Positions 60,303 to 64,000 of a stretch of DNA of 64,000 nucleotides are shown piece after piece (position 1 is the stretch's first letter; every line of letters begins with the position of its first letter). The position numbers and the translations under genes were made by a program. The notes under the pieces are model-generated. The model was not told the origin of the DNA. It did not search any database and worked only from the letters and a program-made list of their open reading frames with translations. Source of the DNA: Streptomyces sclerotialus (GTDB taxonomy: Bacteria; Actinomycetota; Actinomycetes; Streptomycetales; Streptomycetaceae); assembly GCF_040907265.1 (NCBI RefSeq), contig NZ_JBFOHP010000002.1, positions 8,197,950 through 8,261,949 on the forward strand, in the 5' to 3' direction.

Positions 60303-62948
60303 CTATGCCCACTTCACGCCCAGCTCCCGCAGTGCATTCAGCTGGTCGTGAGTGAGCTTGTCGCGCCTCGATTTCGTGTTCGAGACCCACACGCCCAGCT
60401 TCACAAGCACCGGCTCGGCCTCGCCAACGACCGCGATTTCTTCGGCGTGACCCCTTGGTACCGGCCGGTCCGCGCCCTCCCGCTCCACCCATTGCGCGAG
60501 GGCCGCAAGTCCTCGCTGGAAGGCTGATGCCTTCCCGGTACCCTTGGCCGTCGGGGCGGGAGCCGGCGCTTCATCGGGCTGTACGCCCAGCGCTGTCAGC
60601 CGCTCCTGCTGCTCGGTGGTCAGCTGCGCCCACGTACTCGGCTGCTTCTGCCGCTGCAGCCACCTGCCCAGGTCATCCCCCTCGAAGAGCACTCCGCGCT
60701 GGATTTCGGCAAGGACGCCGGCCCCGTCGGCGTCGACCAGGTCGGCGAGGACGCGGTAGTGGCGTTGCCAGTCCAGCGGCCAGAGGCAGTTCCAGTCCGG
60801 GTCGATCTGGGTGAGCTGGGCGGCACGGGCTGCCGCACGCTGTGGGTTCTTGCCGAGGCCGTCCTTGCGGCGGAGGTTGGCCATGTGCTCCCCGACCGGG
60901 ACCAGCTCACTGTCGGCGTCGCCCCATACAGCGTGCCGCCTAGGGGCGAGGTGGCCGTGGGCGCGGTGGAAGGAGCGCAGCGCGGCGAGTTTGCTCTCCC
61001 AGGCTTCGTCGCCGGGCTCCCACACCATTCCGGCTTCGTCGAGCAGCGTCTTGCGGTGGTCGCCGAGTTCGCCCGCACGGTACACGCGCCGCTGCTGGTG
61101 GACCCACCGCCCCAGAGGGAACGCCTTGGTGACGCCCACCGTCGTCTCGGTGTCGTACGGCACCGCGTACAGGCCGGTAATCCCGTTCTCTTGGCGCCAA
61201 CGCAGGAGGGCTTGGTAGCCCTCGAGCCACACCAGGGATTCCGGCCGGTAGACCCGGGTGCGCAGGAACGCAGCGATGGTGGCGGCGTCGCGCGGGGTGG
61301 AGAAGTGCAGCAGCGCCGACTCCACCGCGCCCTCGGTCTCGTCCTGCCCGCCCTCGCCTCCGGCCGTGGTGCCGATGATCCGCCCGTCCTCGTCCCGCTT
61401 CACGTGCACGTGCCGCTGCCCGCTGCTCAGCGCCCGGCTGGCAAGCTGTTCGACGAGGCGTTCCGAATGTGAGCGCAGGCCCTGGAGAACGGCCACAAGG
61501 GGGCGAAACGAGGCGCTGGCGACCATGTCGGTGGGGTCCTCGCCGGGCTCCAGGAACACCGGCACAATGATCCTGGCGACCTTCGTGCTGCCGTCGCGGT
61601 TGAGCCGGAGCGCCCGGCCGATGTTCTGCACGATCTCGACCTGGGAGCCGCGGGTGTCGGCGAAGCACACTGCTTCCACGCCGCGCTCGCCGGTGATGTC
61701 CACGCCCTCCCCGAGCACCCGAACGCTCGCCAGGAACGCCCGGTGCACCCGGCGCCCGGCCGCGTTGATCCCATTGGCGAACTGCCGCAGCACCTCGCGC
61801 CGCTCGGAGACGAGGTGGTCGCCGCACAACCAGGCTGACCACACCCGGTCCGGGGGGACGTGGCGGCCGGCCTCCAGCTCGTAGAACTCCGCGTCGATCG
61901 ACGATTTCGGCAACCGGTCCGCAGCCGCCAGGGCCCCGCCGGAGGCGTCGCCTGCGTACAGCTCCGCAGCTGTCTCTGGCAGCTTCTCCGCAAAGGCCGC
62001 CGCCTCCTCGACCTTCTGGTGGAACGTCATCACAGTGCGCAGGTTCCACCTCGCCGCGTGCTCCAGCAGCGCCGTCTGCAACAGGGCCAGGCGCCGGCCC
62101 CGCTGCGCCTCCTCGGATTCCCCGAGGGCGGGGGTGGGGTCGCGGATTTCCAGGACGTCGATCTCGAATCCGGCGAGGATGCCGCGCTCGATGGCCTCTG
62201 AGAGCCCGAGCTCGGCCAGCCACGGCCCGTACGTGCCGTCCGGGTCGTCGGCCATGCTGGCGAGCTCCAGCTCCTGGCCGTCCGCGCCCCTTCGCGGCTG
62301 GGGAGAGGCGAGGATGCGGGGGGTGGCGGTGAGATAGAGCCGGAAGTCGGCGGGGATCCGCTGGTTGTCGTGGATCGCCGCCCACGGACGACCAAGATCA
62401 CCGGCGGTTCCGTGGGCCTCGTCCACGATCGCGAGGTCGAAGCCGTCCATGCGCTGCCCGTACAGCCGCTCGCCGCCCGCCAGAGCGGCCTCCAGCGGCC
62501 CGCGGACCTTCCGCTGGCCCGCGGGTGCGTCGAGGTCCTCGCGGTCCACTAGGGAGGCGTATGTGGCGAACACGACGATCGGCCCGTGCGCGGCCCACAG
62601 GGCGAGCTGGATCGGGTTGGTGGTGGTGCGCACCCTCAGCGAGTTGAGCACCGGGTCGTTCTCCAGCGAGCACACCGCGACCATCGGCGCCCGGTGGCCC
62701 ACCAGGCGCCAGGCCTGGGCGGTCTGCACGAGCAGGTCCAGGGTCGGCACCGTCACCAGGATCCGCCGGCCGGAGAAGCACTCCAGCGCGCACGCGGCCG
62801 CTGTGATCGTCTTGCCCGACCCGGTCGCGGACACGATCGTGCCCCGTGCCCCCTCCGGGGGAACAGAAGATCTTGCAGGGAATCTGACCCATTCACGGAA
62901 GGCCGACTTCTGGTCGACCTGGTGTTCTCTGAGTGAGATTCCCTGCAT
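60303..62948 (-). CDS. Telomere-proximal superfamily 2 helicase with helicase-associated domains
   Basis: This 881-residue protein has a helicase core: motif I SATGSGKT (~43), DEAH as 'AIVDEAHGT' (~174), 'LTATPR' (~204), and a second RecA-like domain with 'RRVHRAFLASVRVLGEGVDITG' and 'QNIGRALRLNRDG' (motif VI, arginine finger). The C-terminal ~280 residues contain several helicase-associated (HA) repeats, e.g. 'ALRSFHRAHGHLAPRRHAVWGDADSELVPVGEHMANLRRKDGLG'. Helicases of this type (TtrA group) lie at the ends of Streptomyces chromosomes and linear plasmids and have been linked with conjugal transfer of linear DNA. It reads toward the chromosome interior. The long frame is intact. Confidence 0.88.
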   Translation of the reverse strand: MQGISLREHQVDQKSAFREWVRFPARSSVPPEGARGTIVSATGSGKTITAAACALECFSGRRILVTVPTLDLLVQTAQAWRLVGHRAPMVAVCSLENDPVLNSLRVRTTTNPIQLALWAAHGPIVVFATYASLVDREDLDAPAGQRKVRGPLEAALAGGERLYGQRMDGFDLAIVDEAHGTAGDLGRPWAAIHDNQRIPADFRLYLTATPRILASPQPRRGADGQELELASMADDPDGTYGPWLAELGLSEAIERGILAGFEIDVLEIRDPTPALGESEEAQRGRRLALLQTALLEHAARWNLRTVMTFHQKVEEAAAFAEKLPETAAELYAGDASGGALAAADRLPKSSIDAEFYELEAGRHVPPDRVWSAWLCGDHLVSERREVLRQFANGINAAGRRVHRAFLASVRVLGEGVDITGERGVEAVCFADTRGSQVEIVQNIGRALRLNRDGSTKVARIIVPVFLEPGEDPTDMVASASFRPLVAVLQGLRSHSERLVEQLASRALSSGQRHVHVKRDEDGRIIGTTAGGEGGQDETEGAVESALLHFSTPRDAATIAAFLRTRVYRPESLVWLEGYQALLRWRQENGITGLYAVPYDTETTVGVTKAFPLGRWVHQQRRVYRAGELGDHRKTLLDEAGMVWEPGDEAWESKLAALRSFHRAHGHLAPRRHAVWGDADSELVPVGEHMANLRRKDGLGKNPQRAAARAAQLTQIDPDWNCLWPLDWQRHYRVLADLVDADGAGVLAEIQRGVLFEGDDLGRWLQRQKQPSTWAQLTTEQQERLTALGVQPDEAPAPAPTAKGTGKASAFQRGLAALAQWVEREGADRPVPRGHAEEIAVVGEAEPVLVKLGVWVSNTKSRRDKLTHDQLNALRELGVKWA

Positions 62949-62989
62949 TTACGGCTTCCTTTCCAGTGCTGGTTCTCAGGGGGGCGAGA

Positions 62990-63658
62990 TTATGACGAAA
63001 GATGGTCTACGTCGTCACGTCCTCGAAGTCCCCATTCGTCGAGTCCGGCGTAGACAGTGGCGGTCAGGCACTGTGGCGCATCCATGACCTCGGCTTCGCC
63101 TCGATAGATGGCGATCAGCGAGTCGCCGCCGCGCCACCAGGTGTCCGCGAGGCCGGCAATCTCTGGCACGGCCTCGAAGCCGTCCAGTTCGAGGTCCTCC
63201 ACAGCAGCACCCGTATACGTCGTGGTCGTACGCGCACTCCTGCGGGCGTGATCTGCCAGGGCGAGGGCTTCCACCCACCCTTCGACGCTGGCGTGCAAGG
63301 GCACCCACTTCCCGGCATGAAGCCCGAACTCCCCGTTCGGACCGATCATGAAGGAGTAGGGAAGAGCCGTACGCTGCGCGCCGGCTCCGAAGCGCCAGTC
63401 AGGGTCCGGTCCCTCGGGTACATCTCCGCTGAACGCCCGAGGCCCCCCGTCGTAGTGAGGAGAAGGAGGAAGGACCAGGCCACCCCAGACAGCCTCGAAG
63501 GCGGACACCCGATCGATCTGAGCTTCGGGGACCCCGCGCTCCATCCATCGACTCCTGTACCGCTCTATATCACCACGACCAGTCCAGTAGCCATGGCAGC
63601 CAATAAAGTACCTAGCTCTGCGGGTGATCCCTCCAGGAATACCATTGTTGATCGCCAT
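62990..63658 (-). CDS. Protein of unknown function, last gene before the telomere
   Basis: This 222-residue protein (ATG 63658, MAINNGIPGG, after GGGTGGAGCG; an ATG at 63676 is possible) is soluble and W/G-rich: 'YFIGCHGYWTGRGDIERYRSRWMERGVPEAQIDRVSAFEAVWGGLVLPPSPHYDGGPRAF', 'LPYSFMIGPNGEFGLHAGKWVPLHASVEGWVEALALADH', 'EDLELDGFEAVPEIAGLADTWWRGGDSLIAIYRGEAEVM'. The overall plan (long loop, 'LHASVEGWVE') recalls SMI1/SUKH proteins, but I would not assign it. It lies 41 bp upstream of the helicase and in the same direction, so may be cotranscribed with it. Confidence 0.6.
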   Translation of the reverse strand: MAINNGIPGGITRRARYFIGCHGYWTGRGDIERYRSRWMERGVPEAQIDRVSAFEAVWGGLVLPPSPHYDGGPRAFSGDVPEGPDPDWRFGAGAQRTALPYSFMIGPNGEFGLHAGKWVPLHASVEGWVEALALADHARRSARTTTTYTGAAVEDLELDGFEAVPEIAGLADTWWRGGDSLIAIYRGEAEVMDAPQCLTATVYAGLDEWGLRGRDDVDHLSS

Positions 63659-63769
63659 CGCTCCACCCTCTACCATGTTTCTGCCAACGCTACATGCTGC
63701 ATCAGCCTGATGCAGCCGCTACACTGGAACTCGACACGAACGAGCACCCCCTCCCCTCGTAGCCAGCCA

Positions 63770-64000
63770 GGCCCGTGTAACGGGCCTTCAGGTTCTGGAG
63801 GCGCAGCCGGAAGGACCGTTGGGGGCGGGGAGCGTAGCGGACCCGCCGGCTCCTGACTGGAGCGCAGCGGAAGTCAGGAGTTTTGGGGCGTAGCCCCACC
63901 GCTCCGGGAGCGCAGCGGACGGAGCGTCAACCCTGGCGCGCAGCGCCAGGGTTGTGCGGGTGGCGCAGCCACCCGCCAGCGCTCACGCTCCGCGTGAGCG
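63770..64000. other. Telomeric hairpin array (right end)
   Basis: Successive perfect inverted repeats fill the end of the window: GGCCCGT-GTA-ACGGGCC (63770-63786); CTCCTGACT...AGTCAGGAG (63850-63880); TGGGGC-GTA-GCCCCA (63884-63898); GCTCCG...CGGAGC (63901-63925); AACCCTGGCGC-GCA-GCGCCAGGGTT (63929-63953); GCGGGTGGC-GCA-GCCACCCGC (63956-63976); CGCTCACGC-TCC-GCGTGAGCG (63980-64000). The plus strand at a right-hand end is the 3' overhang, and GCA/GTA loops on it are what Streptomyces telomeres show. Read inward, the junction GAGCGCTGGCGGGTGGC also matches the known telomere after its outer palindromes, so the true end is probably within ~100 bp. Confidence 0.88.

Noticed and set aside
63659..64000. 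Rho-independent terminators in the last 350 bases
   Set aside because: The hairpins are too many, too regular and share GNA loops; telomeric structure explains them better.
1..64000. tRNA, rRNA or riboswitch genes
   Set aside because: No cloverleaf-like arm set, CCA-adjacent acceptor stem or known riboswitch core was seen on either strand by eye; a covariance-model scan would be decisive.

Overview
The window is high-GC DNA with Streptomyces-type gene content and ends at, or just short of, a linear-chromosome telomere. The last ~230 bases (63770-64000) are a series of perfect hairpins, several closed by GCA or GTA triloops, as in Streptomyces telomeres. Just inside lie a terminal helicase (60303-62948), a frameshifted second terminal-protein gene (59588-60143) and, about 27 kb inward, an intact tap-tpg pair (34112-36932). 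A linear plasmid with the same ends cannot be excluded.

Layout. 1-10 kb: end of an MFS transporter, a serpin, then a phenolic-acid decarboxylation island: vdcC/vdcD (vanillate/4-hydroxybenzoate type) under an AraC regulator, and a phenolic acid decarboxylase with a DUF3237 gene under a MarR regulator. No UbiX/VdcB gene is present. 9-13 kb: two EamA transporters, an XRE-cupin regulator and a LexA-like HTH pair. 12.7-20.8 kb: a one-gene reducing type I PKS (KS-AT-DH-ER-KR-ACP, about 2263 aa) with a geranylgeranyl-reductase-like FAD enzyme, a two-gene biosynthetic locus. 23-28.4 kb: a MEDS-STAS/anti-sigma-like kinase pair, then an ABC exporter with a NarL-type two-component system. 28-33 kb: aminotransferase, XRE-cupin regulator with strong palindromic operators, MFS transporter, transposon relics.

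34-57 kb: tap-tpg; an ECF41 sigma factor with its usual carboxymuconolactone-decarboxylase partner; a GH11 xylanase; a SUKH-3 immunity protein; then a catabolic-looking block of short-chain dehydrogenases, an amidohydrolase, a tautomerase and an Atu4866 protein, under Rrf2, TetR and two MmyB-like regulators that each have a recognisable operator. 56.5-60.1 kb: decayed plasmid or transposon genes (replication-relaxation protein, TniB-like ATPase, second tpg). 60.3-64 kb: helicase, an unknown telomere-proximal gene and the telomere hairpins.

Two features run through the whole window. Short tandem repeats (7-18 bp units) occur again and again in intergenic leaders and a few coding regions. A large number of genes are broken by single-base frameshifts, several in C/G runs, while very long genes such as the PKS, tap and helicase are intact. 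This is either true decay of a chromosome arm or residual assembly indels; raw reads would decide. No tRNA, rRNA or CRISPR array was seen. Functions are inferred by reading the translations; no database search was run.
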